This document shows positions 1-9,099 of a stretch of DNA of 52,773 bases, in pieces. A program made the position numbers and the translations under genes. Origin of the DNA: Anaerolineae bacterium (GTDB taxonomy: Bacteria; Chloroflexota; Anaerolineae; Fen-1058). The notes under the pieces are model-generated. The model did not search any database. It was not told the DNA's origin and was given only the letters and a program-made list of their open reading frames with translations. Location: positions 10,903 through 63,675 of the forward strand of contig PMCF01000171.1 in the NCBI GenBank assembly GCA_003154115.1. Direction: 5' to 3'. Numbering within the stretch: position 1 is the stretch's first letter; each line of letters begins with the position of its first letter.

Positions 1-20
1 GTTCAAGATGTTAGCGAACA

Positions 21-1466
21 CTACACTTTAGAGATTCTTTTTGAAATTATGCCCTTAAGTACAGCAGCGTCTTCCGGCAGGAATCCTTTCATTATCCATA
101 ACGCGGCAAAGTACACAACCACGCCAATAAATATGTTAATTATCAAATGGCTAATGCCGAGAAAAAAAATGGCGACTGCCATTAACATTGTAGACAAAAA
201 CGGGCGAAAAGCGCTTTTCATCCGAAGGGAAGGAAAAATCGTAAGGTGGATATAACCATAATTCAACGAGAAAAAGATTAAAGCCGAGCAAGAACGAGAA
301 ATTGCAGCACCAATCGCGCCGATCTGTGGAATTAATAGGACATTAAGAATTACATTAACAACAGTACTAATCAACAACATTCTTACAAGAGATTTCTGGC
401 GATCTTTTACCAACATCAAACGATTGCAAGGTTCGCCTGCAAAAAAGAACAATAGTGAAATTGACAAAATCTGCAGCACGGGGATAGCGGGAATAAATTT
501 GATTCCAAAAACTAAGGTGACAATTTGAGGAGCGAGGATGATAAGTCCCATGACCATCGGCATAGCGATAACGGTCATGTAATAAATGGATTTTCGAAAA
601 AGTGTCTCTAGCCTTTGAGGTTCATGCTGAGCATGTTGAACCATCAATGGATAAACCGCAAACCGATAAGCTTGCGCTAATACGAGGAGGCTGAATGTGA
701 CCGTTGTCGCTGCACTGTACCATCCGACTTCCACTTCACCCCGAAAAACGCTCAGCAGGATCGTATCAACCTGGCTATCCAAAGCCGTTAAGGTCGTGAT
801 TGCGCAAAAGGTCATTGCCGCCCATCGGTGCGTCTGCAGTGGGGCAAAATTTAGCCAATGAGCGCGCCGTACTCCTCCCACTTGTCGAAATGCAGGAATC
901 AAAAGCGCCACCATTCCTAAGCTACTACCAATCACCCATAACCAGGCAATAGCCATGAGACTACCGCCACGCAACAATACAATTGCGCCGACGATAATCT
1001 TAAACAGATTAACTAAGCCTAAAATCACAGCGGGCGAGCCAAAGCGCCGTCGCCCCAACAAGATTGACTGCGCAACAAAGCCTAGGCTATCAGGGATCAC
1101 ACTCAGTGTCAGGATTACAATGGCTGCTGCGGTAGGTGGAGCATAATTGGGGCCGTACTGCAAAAATACTAGCAGGACGACATACAGCCCTGCTGATAAA
1201 GCGAGGCGTAACACCAAGAAATTACCGAAATAATCAGCGATTTTCTCAGGTTCACGCCCTATCTGGCGGATTAACAAGTCATCCAGACCACGCATGATCG
1301 TAGTGATGATCAGCAGATATGTGGTTGCCAGCGAAAAAACACCGGCCTGATCGGGGCCAGCTAATCGGCCAATGAAGATAAAAATCAGCACATTGGCGAA
1401 CCGCGGCGCCACATGAAAGACCATGGCCAGCGCCGAGTGGCGTACTAGTTCAACAAAGGTTTTCAT
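21..1466 (-). CDS. Wzx-type polysaccharide flippase (MATE/MOP superfamily)
   Basis: A 481-residue hydrophobic protein with about 12-14 predicted membrane segments, the usual size of Wzx/RfbX polysaccharide transporters. The family flips lipid-linked oligosaccharide repeat units across the cytoplasmic membrane. The N-terminus (residues 1-60) has the typical amphipathic start followed by FIFIGRLAGPDQAGVFSLA, which resembles the first helices of the family. There is no soluble domain. It is the last gene of the minus-strand glycan operon, 19 nt downstream of a methyltransferase gene. The ATG at 1466 has only a weak G-rich ribosome site. That it exports the glycan built by the preceding enzymes is inferred from position. 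Family assignment is confident; the substrate is unknown. Confidence 0.88.
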   Translation of the reverse strand: MKTFVELVRHSALAMVFHVAPRFANVLIFIFIGRLAGPDQAGVFSLATTYLLIITTIMRGLDDLLIRQIGREPEKIADYFGNFLVLRLALSAGLYVVLLVFLQYGPNYAPPTAAAIVILTLSVIPDSLGFVAQSILLGRRRFGSPAVILGLVNLFKIIVGAIVLLRGGSLMAIAWLWVIGSSLGMVALLIPAFRQVGGVRRAHWLNFAPLQTHRWAAMTFCAITTLTALDSQVDTILLSVFRGEVEVGWYSAATTVTFSLLVLAQAYRFAVYPLMVQHAQHEPQRLETLFRKSIYYMTVIAMPMVMGLIILAPQIVTLVFGIKFIPAIPVLQILSISLLFFFAGEPCNRLMLVKDRQKSLVRMLLISTVVNVILNVLLIPQIGAIGAAISRSCSALIFFSLNYGYIHLTIFPSLRMKSAFRPFLSTMLMAVAIFFLGISHLIINIFIGVVVYFAALWIMKGFLPEDAAVLKGIISKRISKV

Positions 1467-1485
1467 CGTGCCCCAACTCTATCTC

Positions 1486-2445
1486 TCATCGTGACGGCTG
1501 GCCGATGTATTGCGCAAAGACCGAAATGACCGGCCCGGTTTTGCGCCAATTCACAAATGAAAACCACGGCTCAAATAGCAATCGCACGCCCGGGAACGTC
1601 AACACGCGCATAATGGGCTTTACCCAACGCGGATGTTCAGCGGCCAGCTTGCGCTGTACACTCAAGATCCACGTGAAAAAGCCAGGCATAAAACATTCCC
1701 ACGCCAATACACGAAATCCAGCTTGCAACAGCATCGTCGTCAACGTCTCGCGTGAAAAGATATACAAATGGCGCGGGGTATCGAAGCCTTGCCAGTAAGG
1801 ACCATACGGACGGCGATCGAAGCTGTCCCAGTTGGGAACATTGATTGCAACCAAGCCACCCGGTTTAAGCAAATGTGCTGCCCGCTTCAGTTCGTTAGTC
1901 GGCGAAAAAGTATGCTCTAACACATCCCAAAACGTGATCACGTCAAACGCTTGTGCTGCAAACGGATCTTCGCCCAACAAACCCTGGAACACTTCCAACC
2001 CGAACCGTTGTCGGGCAAAATTCGCAGCCGATTGGACCGGCTCAACCCCCGCAGCCGACCAGCCGGCCAGCTGCATTTCGTGCAGGAAAAGGCCAGTCGC
2101 ACATCCCACATCCAACACACGCCCGCTGTTATGCCCACCGTATTTCTCGATCAACTGCCGTCGCTTGATTAACTTACGTCGTCGCATGTAACGCATGATG
2201 CCCAAGCGTTCATCTTCGATAGGAGGACGATAGGGCATATAATCTGGCGGATAATAATCGCTCAACGAAGCAGCTGTGGGACGCGGGCTCAGATATATCA
2301 GCCCGCACTGCAGGCAACGCCGCAGGGTAAACTTGCCTGGCAGGTGATGCAGGGTATCCGTCAAAACATACAAGTCGGTGTTCTCGCGCGAATGACACAG
2401 GTCACACGCGACTTCTTTCAGTTGAGGGGCTGTTGTCACTGACAT
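1486..2445 (-). CDS. Class I SAM-dependent methyltransferase with N-terminal zinc knuckle
   Basis: A 319-residue protein. The first 50 residues contain two CxxC pairs (CDLC and CLQC), forming a probable zinc-binding knuckle as found in Methyltransf_23-type enzymes of surface-glycan loci. The SAM-binding motif I, VLDVGCATG, lies near residue 110, with ITFWDVLEH (motif IV region) and LLKPGGLVAINVPNW following. The open frame extends upstream to 2502, but the ATG at 2445 overlaps the stop of the preceding glycosyltransferase by 10 nt and begins just before the zinc knuckle, so it is the better start. It probably methylates a sugar or a lipid-linked intermediate; the acceptor cannot be read from sequence. 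Confidence 0.88.
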   Translation of the reverse strand: MSVTTAPQLKEVACDLCHSRENTDLYVLTDTLHHLPGKFTLRRCLQCGLIYLSPRPTAASLSDYYPPDYMPYRPPIEDERLGIMRYMRRRKLIKRRQLIEKYGGHNSGRVLDVGCATGLFLHEMQLAGWSAAGVEPVQSAANFARQRFGLEVFQGLLGEDPFAAQAFDVITFWDVLEHTFSPTNELKRAAHLLKPGGLVAINVPNWDSFDRRPYGPYWQGFDTPRHLYIFSRETLTTMLLQAGFRVLAWECFMPGFFTWILSVQRKLAAEHPRWVKPIMRVLTFPGVRLLFEPWFSFVNWRKTGPVISVFAQYIGQPSR

Positions 2446-3614
2446 GCTTGATTCAACACATCCTCGTAAAATCTCTCCAACCGATTGGCGATCTGCTCCC
2501 ACCGAAATTCACGCTCGGCAAAGTCACGACCACGTTGCCCCATGGCAGTAAGGTCGCGAGAATCACGCCAGAGTGCGAACGTCTTTTCCGCCAGATCGTC
2601 GGGAGTATCCTGGCACAATACACCAAACTCGCCCTGCTGCACCCATTTGACCACATCGCCTACAGCAGTCGCTACGACCGGTTTACCCACGGCCATGTAA
2701 TCGCTAAGTTTCATGGGGAACCGGCCGCGATTTGCGCCGCTGTCGCACAATGGCAACCAGCAGACATCGCAAGCCGCCAGATAAACATTGATCTGTTCGT
2801 AACTGAGCGGCCCCGTGCGGATGACGGCTTCAGGAACACGCACGAGATTCTCCAGCGCAATATTGCAGTACCCGGCGACCAACAACCGTGCGCGTGGCTC
2901 TTGCTGCCGCACTCGATCAAAGGCTTGCGTCAACAATTGGGCATCACGTTGAAAGATCGCACCCAGATAACCAATCACCCGATCATCGGGCGACCAGCCG
3001 AGTTGCTGACGCGACTCTTGTTGCGATAAGGGATGCAGCACATCCACATCACTGCCATTGGGTAGATCAAAGATTTGAGAAGCGGGAATTCCTAATCGAG
3101 TGGCCCGCTCGCGCAGGGTCGAGTTGATCACCGTGGTGCCGTCAGCCCTGGATCGAAAATGATCCTCAAAGTATGTTTCAACTGGTCGCAGCACAGTTCG
3201 AGTGAGGGGATTGGGGCGTTCTTCTACCGATCCCCCTTTGCCAAACCAATCACACCAGTCGAGGATCAGCTTTGCCCCGCGCCGCTGCCAGGCGAGCGCA
3301 GGATAAATCACAGTAGGCCGCGACTCAAAAGCATGTACCAGATCGAACTTCTGCTCGCGTCGCCAGCGCAAGCGCATCCATGTGTTGAAAGGATCCCAAC
3401 CAGAGCGTAAAGCTCCGCGCATCCAATCGGATGACTCCACCAACGTCACGCCAATTTGCTTATCAGCCGAAGTAACGAAGTGCCGCCGTTCCTTTGGCGC
3501 AGTAGACATCACCGTCAGCGTGTGGCCGTGACGCGCCAATCCGCGCGCCAATTTCAAAGCTCGCCAATAGGTGCCCTTGCCTGTGACCCCAAAACAGATC
3601 ATCAGGATATTCAC
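2436..3614 (-). CDS. Glycosyltransferase family 4 (GT-B fold)
   Basis: A 392-residue protein with a GT-B layout. The N-terminal Rossmann half starts at MNILMICFGVTGKGTYWRA, with the glycine-rich loop used by retaining GT4 enzymes. The C-terminal nucleotide-sugar half carries KLSDYMAVGKPVVATAVGDV near residue 320. The start ATG overlaps the stop of the upstream GT2 gene by 4 nt (ATGA), and its own stop overlaps the next methyltransferase, so the three are translationally coupled. It likely transfers a sugar from a nucleotide donor onto the growing lipid-linked glycan at the inner membrane face. Donor and linkage are unknown. Confidence 0.88.
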   Translation of the reverse strand: MNILMICFGVTGKGTYWRALKLARGLARHGHTLTVMSTAPKERRHFVTSADKQIGVTLVESSDWMRGALRSGWDPFNTWMRLRWRREQKFDLVHAFESRPTVIYPALAWQRRGAKLILDWCDWFGKGGSVEERPNPLTRTVLRPVETYFEDHFRSRADGTTVINSTLRERATRLGIPASQIFDLPNGSDVDVLHPLSQQESRQQLGWSPDDRVIGYLGAIFQRDAQLLTQAFDRVRQQEPRARLLVAGYCNIALENLVRVPEAVIRTGPLSYEQINVYLAACDVCWLPLCDSGANRGRFPMKLSDYMAVGKPVVATAVGDVVKWVQQGEFGVLCQDTPDDLAEKTFALWRDSRDLTAMGQRGRDFAEREFRWEQIANRLERFYEDVLNQACQ

Positions 3615-4552
3615 AACCGCTCACCTGTTGTTACGATGGACATCCGCCACCCATCACGCAGACCACGCCAATAAGCACCGACCGAAGATGCGCGTCCCCG
3701 TTTGATCAGGCGGAACGTCGTCTTCACGGCACTACCTAGTCGATACGGGATCACAATCAGCCACTTCCAGCCCCGCACGTATTTGCGAAAATATCGCACG
3801 CTATGCCGCGCCATAAGATACCGTTCACGCGGCGAACCAGAACCGCCGCCGCTGGCCGAAACCTTGTGCCACATCTTCGCGCTTGGCACCAATAACAGCC
3901 GCAGCCCGGCGCGCCGGGCCCGTACACACACATCCGTATCTTCATAGTAAATGGGATGGAAGCCAGTGTCGAACATCCCTACTTCTTCCAACATCCGGCG
4001 CGTAATCAGCATGGCACAGCCCACCAGGAAGTCGCGCTCGATAACATCTTCCCACTGTCCTATATCGATCTGGTTGTCGCCCTTGTGCGTTATCTCAAGC
4101 GTAATCGGATGACAGTCGCCGCCCACCGACCAGATCCGGTTCGGCTCGGCGAAATAGTAAATCTTAGGAGACAGCATTCCCACATTTGGCAGTCCCGCAT
4201 ACGCCATCAGTTCGTTGAGCATATCGGGCTGCACGATGGTATCGTTGTTCATCACCAACACGAACTCGGCACCGTGCTGATAGGCATAGCGGATACCCGC
4301 ATTAAATCCGCCTTGGAAGCCCAGGTTTTGCGCATTGACCAACAGTTCCACCGCCGGATATTGAATCGTGATCGCGTCCACCGTCCCATCGGTTGAGCCA
4401 TTGTCAACCACTAATATCCGGAAGTTCGGATAAGTGAGCTCGTGCAATGAGGCCAGGCAATCCAGCGTATCCCGGCATTGATTCCAGGTCAATGTAATCA
4501 CATAGACCAGCGGCGATACCGCCCAATGCATTCGTTCGATCTTAGCCATCAC
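3611..4552 (-). CDS. Glycosyltransferase family 2, rhamnosyltransferase-like
   Basis: A 313-residue GT-A protein. It shows VVDNGSTDGTVD near residue 50, the metal-binding DxD-like LVMNNDTIV near residue 100, and the acceptor-side YYEDTDVCVRARRAG near residue 190. This pattern is typical of WbbL/RfbF-like GT2 enzymes, many of which add rhamnose. The C-terminal 60 residues are basic (RYFRKYVRGWKW), which suits peripheral membrane attachment. It lies 23 nt downstream of the phosphatase-superfamily gene and overlaps the next GT4 gene by 4 nt. MMAK at the start could equally begin at the second Met. The rhamnose donor is inference by resemblance only. Confidence 0.9.
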   Translation of the reverse strand: MMAKIERMHWAVSPLVYVITLTWNQCRDTLDCLASLHELTYPNFRILVVDNGSTDGTVDAITIQYPAVELLVNAQNLGFQGGFNAGIRYAYQHGAEFVLVMNNDTIVQPDMLNELMAYAGLPNVGMLSPKIYYFAEPNRIWSVGGDCHPITLEITHKGDNQIDIGQWEDVIERDFLVGCAMLITRRMLEEVGMFDTGFHPIYYEDTDVCVRARRAGLRLLLVPSAKMWHKVSASGGGSGSPRERYLMARHSVRYFRKYVRGWKWLIVIPYRLGSAVKTTFRLIKRGRASSVGAYWRGLRDGWRMSIVTTGERL

Positions 4553-4575
4553 ACACCAATCGCACTGCTCTACCT

Positions 4576-6267
4576 TTACAAGTAACCCAAGTCCTTTAAG
4601 TGCTGCGTAATAAGCGCTTCTTCTTCCGGCGTATAGTCATGCTCCGTGGCGGCTTGCTTCAGTTTAAGCGGAGTTTCAAACGTAGCCTGCTCGGGGCTGT
4701 TTGCCACGACAGCCAACGCGCGGCCATCCATGATCTCGGGCACGGGCAAATTCAATAGCTTGAGAATGGTAGGAGCCAGATCGAGCAGGCGTGCACCCGT
4801 AATCCGCTCCCCCGATCGGATCGCGGCGCCCCACAGGATCAAAATTCCCTCGGGGCGATGTGTGCCACTCAACGGTTGATCGCTGAAATCGAATTGGCGC
4901 TGCGCCTCAAAGACCGGTGTCTGATTCCCGTACAGGCCGCGTCCCCAGCAGGCATGATCGCGCCAGCGTACAATCAAGTCGGGCGCGTACTCCAATTCCT
5001 CGCCGTGATAAATCTCTTCGCGGCGATGAACACACGCGACGATCGGCGCGCCCGTTTCCGGATCACTCAGTTGTTGCAACTGTGCGATCAGTTCCGTTCG
5101 CACCTGTTCATATTCTGCGCCCGGCTGTATCACGCCCTGCGGTTCGCGTCCCGCCAGGTTCACAAAGATATTGCCGCCCGCGCCTAGTGAATAAGCCCGC
5201 GTTTGGGTCCAATCCACCACGGCCGTCACCAGCGCCGATTCAAACTCGCCCTTCAAGCGATGAAAGCGCTGCGCACCTAAACGGACGCGAATCGCTTCGC
5301 GCCACGAGGACGGCAGCATGCGCTTGTAAGCGTGCATCAACCGCTGCATACTCCTGGCACGCGCGTTCTTCAAGGCGCCAGTTTTTTCCGTCTGGAATTT
5401 CAGATAGCCGGCCTCGGCCAACCATTGATTCAAATTGATCATCCAGCGCAGGTCGCCCGCACCGTGATCGGACAAGATCATGACCGTGGTTGGGCGGCCC
5501 GTACCGTCGTTGGCGGCAAGCTCGATCAGGTGGCCGATCATCCGATCGATGCGTTGATAGACCTCACGGATCACATCGCGATAAGGCGCCAGCGGATCAT
5601 CATCCGCCACCGTCAGGCATTGCCAGAACGTATGCTGCACTTCATCCGTCGCCATGGTCACTACCGCGCAGACATCCCAGAGTTGTGTCTGCATCAAATG
5701 CGCGGCCACGTTTTCGCGCAGTTCCACTTCGTGCAGCAAAGCCTGGGCATATGCCGCGCGCGGATCGGTCGCGCGTGGATTGTATTCGGTCAAGATAAAA
5801 TAGTCGGGCGCAAGCGCCTTGATCGTTTCAAATAGCTCGGGGGGATAGACCACCTCGCGCGTGAAGGCCGGCGCGAACGGTCCGCCGACCATGACACCAT
5901 TCACGGCGCGTGGCGGAAAAGTGTACGGCATGTTTACGCTGATCACGCGCTGCCCATACTGGCTGGCAATCTCAAAAAACGTCGGCGCCTTAACATGGGT
6001 GGAGTTGGTCACTTCGACGTTGTAACTACCGGCGCGGCGGCGCACAAAATCATACAGGCCATGCTGACCTTGATTCACGCCGGTCATGAAGGTTGTCCAG
6101 GCTGGCGCTGTAGTGGGTTGCAAAGTGGAAGCCAGCGGGCCATGCGCTCCTTCTGCCATCAAGCGTGCCAGCTGGGGCAGATAACCTTGCGCCGCCCAGG
6201 GCTCAATCAGATCGAATGTGGCACTATCCAAACCGATAATCAAAACGCGTGGGGCTAACTCAGTCAA
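4576..6267 (-). CDS. Alkaline phosphatase superfamily phosphodiesterase/phosphohydrolase
   Basis: A 563-residue protein of the type I phosphodiesterase/nucleotide pyrophosphatase branch of the alkaline phosphatase superfamily (COG3379-like). Metal and nucleophile elements are visible: VLIIGLDSATFD at the N-terminus (first metal Asp), TTAPAWTTFMTGVNQGQHG near residue 55 (nucleophile Thr region), MILSDHGAGD near residue 275 and SGTHRPEGILILWG near residue 480. There is no signal peptide, so it probably acts in the cytoplasm. Homologs are common beside methyltransferases and glycosyltransferases in surface-glycan loci, where they may add or remove phosphate-linked groups. That role is inference; the fold assignment is firm. 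Confidence 0.88.
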   Translation of the reverse strand: MTELAPRVLIIGLDSATFDLIEPWAAQGYLPQLARLMAEGAHGPLASTLQPTTAPAWTTFMTGVNQGQHGLYDFVRRRAGSYNVEVTNSTHVKAPTFFEIASQYGQRVISVNMPYTFPPRAVNGVMVGGPFAPAFTREVVYPPELFETIKALAPDYFILTEYNPRATDPRAAYAQALLHEVELRENVAAHLMQTQLWDVCAVVTMATDEVQHTFWQCLTVADDDPLAPYRDVIREVYQRIDRMIGHLIELAANDGTGRPTTVMILSDHGAGDLRWMINLNQWLAEAGYLKFQTEKTGALKNARARSMQRLMHAYKRMLPSSWREAIRVRLGAQRFHRLKGEFESALVTAVVDWTQTRAYSLGAGGNIFVNLAGREPQGVIQPGAEYEQVRTELIAQLQQLSDPETGAPIVACVHRREEIYHGEELEYAPDLIVRWRDHACWGRGLYGNQTPVFEAQRQFDFSDQPLSGTHRPEGILILWGAAIRSGERITGARLLDLAPTILKLLNLPVPEIMDGRALAVVANSPEQATFETPLKLKQAATEHDYTPEEEALITQHLKDLGYL

Positions 6268-6294
6268 ACGACTTCTCCTACCTTCATGATCAAC

Positions 6295-7293
6295 TTAGCT
6301 GCGCTGGGCGACAGCGATGTGGCTGGGCGCGATGCGAGCCGTCAAGACGCGCAGCGGCTTCATCCGATTGACCTTCTCGGCCACAGCGCCTGCAGCACCG
6401 GTCGCGCCGTATGCTGCGGCTTCCGGCAACGTAATGCAATAGCGAGTTCCAAACGTCGCGCGCAGCGCACGTGACAGATCGCCATAAGATAATAGATACG
6501 TATGCGTTGCGGCGTAATCCACGCCGATGCGCCAGCGCACATAGGTCTCCATCCAACGACGCGGCAGCATCCCCACCCAACGCAAGCCGACATGCGGCTC
6601 TTTGAAAAAAAGATCAAAACGATTGCGTGAATCTCCCGTGAAAACACCCTGCGGCTTGAGCGTCCGCCGTACTTCGCCCAACATCTGCGCGGGCGTAAAT
6701 ACATGCTCCAGCACGTTGATGGCCATCGCAAAATCAAACATCTCCGCGGCAAAGGGCAGCTGATGCGCCGAGGCATGCACCAATTGAACGTTAGTCAAGC
6801 CCGCCTGTTCCACGACTTTGCGCGCAATCAACAGTGAAGACAGACTGATATCCAAGCCCACCACGCGTTCATAGTCTTGCGCCAACGCCAGCAAACCGCC
6901 GCCGATGCCACACCCAATATCCAATGCGACGCAACGCTCTGCCGTTGACCAGCCTTGTTGCCGCACACGCTCTTGAAACATGCGATAAAACGCCGGGCCG
7001 CGCTCGCGCAACGTGCGATGATACTGATTGTAAACGGTTCGACGATCTTCATTCGTCGCGCCGATCGCCAATCGTGCCGCCGACATTTCCTCAATGGTCG
7101 CCGTCGGATACATCGCAACCAGACGCGCGATCAGCTCACGCTCCTGCGGCTCGGGTTCGATCTCGCTTCCCCCCAGACTGGGAATGCCTAGCGTGACGGC
7201 AAAGGCCCGTCCGCACACCGGGCACGCGTCTGGTTCATTCAGGACTGGCATTGCGGCCCGACAAGCGGGACAGGCATACAGAATCACACTCAT
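6295..7293 (-). CDS. SAM-dependent methyltransferase with N-terminal zinc ribbon
   Basis: A 332-residue protein. The first 30 residues carry two CxxC pairs (CPAC and CPVC), a small zinc ribbon like Trm112/UPF0434-type heads fused to methyltransferases. The catalytic domain follows, with VALDIGCGIGGGLLAL near residue 120, VVGLDISLSSL (motif II Asp), FAMAINVLEHVF and TLKPQGVFTGDSRN. The C-terminal 100 residues are basic and aromatic and probably cap the active site. It lies 27 nt upstream of the phosphatase-superfamily gene and 15 nt downstream of a GT4 gene in the same operon. A role in methylating a glycan or lipid-linked intermediate is inferred from context. Confidence 0.87.
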   Translation of the reverse strand: MSVILYACPACRAAMPVLNEPDACPVCGRAFAVTLGIPSLGGSEIEPEPQERELIARLVAMYPTATIEEMSAARLAIGATNEDRRTVYNQYHRTLRERGPAFYRMFQERVRQQGWSTAERCVALDIGCGIGGGLLALAQDYERVVGLDISLSSLLIARKVVEQAGLTNVQLVHASAHQLPFAAEMFDFAMAINVLEHVFTPAQMLGEVRRTLKPQGVFTGDSRNRFDLFFKEPHVGLRWVGMLPRRWMETYVRWRIGVDYAATHTYLLSYGDLSRALRATFGTRYCITLPEAAAYGATGAAGAVAEKVNRMKPLRVLTARIAPSHIAVAQRS

Positions 7294-7308
7294 ACGTAGC
7301 TCGATAAC

Positions 7309-8508
7309 TCAACGTGCGACATCATTCATTCCATCGCTTAACAAGAGCGCCTCGATCAGGTATTGCCAGCCATAGCGATCGGCTTGCCGCACGATCGCGT
7401 TCCGAAAATCCGCGGCACACTCTTCTTGAAAGAAGCGCGTCATGGCGCGACTTAGACCAGTCACGTCGCCCGGTTCAATCAAGAAACCGGTCACTCCCTC
7501 GACCACGGTTTCATCCATCCCGCCGGTGCGCGTGGCTACGACCGGGACGCCCAATCCGAGCGCCAATTTTAACACAGCGCTGCCGGTCGCTTCACGATAA
7601 GGCAGTACGGCTAGATCGGCCGCCGCGAAATAACAGGCCGCTTCGTCATTGGACACATAGCGATCGACAAACTGCACTTTAGTCTGCAAATCCAGTTCTG
7701 CTACACGTAAACGATAGACTGTCGCATCACCCCAAATCTCGCCCACTACTAACAGCGTGGCCTCAACCTCCGCCAGGAAAGCCGGCAGAGCATCAATCAA
7801 ATCGAGCAAGCCCTTATAAGGCCGCACTAGGCCGAAAAACAGAATGACATTCCCCGTTAGGCCTAAGTGTCCCCGGGCGCTTTCGCGTGTCCAGGCGTTA
7901 GTCTGAAACGCCGCGTAAGAAGGCAATGAAACCACGCGCGTTATACAGCCGGGCAGCAATTCCTGTGCCACCGCCTGTTGCGCCGTGCTGTGCACGATCA
8001 ATTGATCAGCGTGACGCAAGGCCAGCCGCGCCAGAAACCGATCGATGCGACTACGCTCGTGCGGCAGGACATTGTGGCAGATCACGCTCGATCGGATGTG
8101 GGTGCGCCGCGCACGCGACAATAACCACGCCGTCATCGGCGCCATGAATGGTATCCACCATTGCACCACCACCCGATCGGGTTGCCACATCTTCCAGTCG
8201 TTTACCACGCGCTGCCAACTGAAGGGCCACCAGGGAATCAGCCAACGCCGGGCCTCGATCGGAGCAAGCGGTTGAGCCGAAGGATCGATCTGGCTGCGCC
8301 CCGGAAAGAGCCAGTTGGGATACTGCTGTCGAAAACTGTAGAGCCGTGTGTCGCAGTGACTGCCGAGCTGAGCAGTGAGCAGCGTGGTGTAATGAGCAAT
8401 TCCACCGCGAAAAGGATAGGTTGGACCAACAACGGCAATTCGCATCATGCTTCGCTCAGGCAATACCTCGAAAGTTGTGGGGCTCCCTTGATCGAGGAAG
8501 AGTGACAT
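7309..8508 (-). CDS. Glycosyltransferase family 4
   Basis: A GT-B protein of about 399 residues. The N-terminal half begins with IAVVGPTYPFRGGIAHYT. The C-terminal half contains VILFFGLVRPYKGLLDLIDA and LGLGVPVVATRTGGMDETVV, the usual donor-binding elements of GT4. Three starts are possible: TTG 8511, ATG 8508 overlapping the upstream stop by one base (TGATG), and ATG 8448 or 8445, directly before the Rossmann strand. I list 8508 because of coupling. The 20 extra residues do not resemble GT4 N-termini, so 8448 may be the true start. Sugar donor and acceptor are unknown. Confidence 0.86.
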   Translation of the reverse strand: MSLFLDQGSPTTFEVLPERSMMRIAVVGPTYPFRGGIAHYTTLLTAQLGSHCDTRLYSFRQQYPNWLFPGRSQIDPSAQPLAPIEARRWLIPWWPFSWQRVVNDWKMWQPDRVVVQWWIPFMAPMTAWLLSRARRTHIRSSVICHNVLPHERSRIDRFLARLALRHADQLIVHSTAQQAVAQELLPGCITRVVSLPSYAAFQTNAWTRESARGHLGLTGNVILFFGLVRPYKGLLDLIDALPAFLAEVEATLLVVGEIWGDATVYRLRVAELDLQTKVQFVDRYVSNDEAACYFAAADLAVLPYREATGSAVLKLALGLGVPVVATRTGGMDETVVEGVTGFLIEPGDVTGLSRAMTRFFQEECAADFRNAIVRQADRYGWQYLIEALLLSDGMNDVAR

Positions 8509-9077
8509 CAACGCCCGCGGCAGACGACCAGCTGGTTGATGCCCAGTTCAAAGTGCCTAAAGGCGACAATCTCAAAGCCGCACTCCGCCAGGAGCTCACA
8601 CAGGGCGCGTCGATCGTAGATCTGGACATGCTGCACGACGTGTTCCGGGTAGAACAGCTTCACGCGGCTGCCGACGCGGTGCACCCAATCGCCCAGCGGC
8701 GAGGGGGTGGTCAGCAAGAGATAACCGTCCGGAGCCAGATGGGGGCGCACGTCGCGCAGCGTCTCGCGCGGAAAATTCAAATGTTCCAACACGGCCATCA
8801 CCAACACGGTGTTAAACGGCTGGTCGTCCAACGGCATGGGTGCCCGGCCTAGATCGCACTGATAAAACGCGTGCTGCGGATAACGCTCGCGTGAAATCCG
8901 AATCGCTGCGGGCACGACGTCGACGCCCACGTAGCGTTGATCGGGCGAAAGCCGATCAGGTAAACGTGTAAAGCCGCAGCCAATATCGAGTACGCGCCCT
9001 CGCGCGTAAGGTAACACCATGCGCCAGCGCTGCTCCACTGCGTAACCCGATAGTAATGGTTTCATCGTGCCGTTCAT
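8508..9077 (-). CDS. Small class I SAM-dependent methyltransferase
   Basis: A 189-residue Rossmann methyltransferase. Motif I is VLDIGCGFTRLPDRL near residue 29, followed by YVGVDVVPAAI (motif II), FNTVLVMAVLEHLNFP (motif IV) and LAPDGYLLLTTPSPLGDWVHR. It is compact, with no extra domain. It lies between the large membrane protein gene (22 nt gap) and a GT4 gene whose start overlaps its stop. Such single-domain enzymes in O-antigen and EPS loci usually methylate terminal sugars and can set chain length, which is only an inference here. Confidence 0.86.
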   Translation of the reverse strand: MNGTMKPLLSGYAVEQRWRMVLPYARGRVLDIGCGFTRLPDRLSPDQRYVGVDVVPAAIRISRERYPQHAFYQCDLGRAPMPLDDQPFNTVLVMAVLEHLNFPRETLRDVRPHLAPDGYLLLTTPSPLGDWVHRVGSRVKLFYPEHVVQHVQIYDRRALCELLAECGFEIVAFRHFELGINQLVVCRGR

Positions 9078-9099
9078 CGCCCTTTCTGCGAACGGTCAC

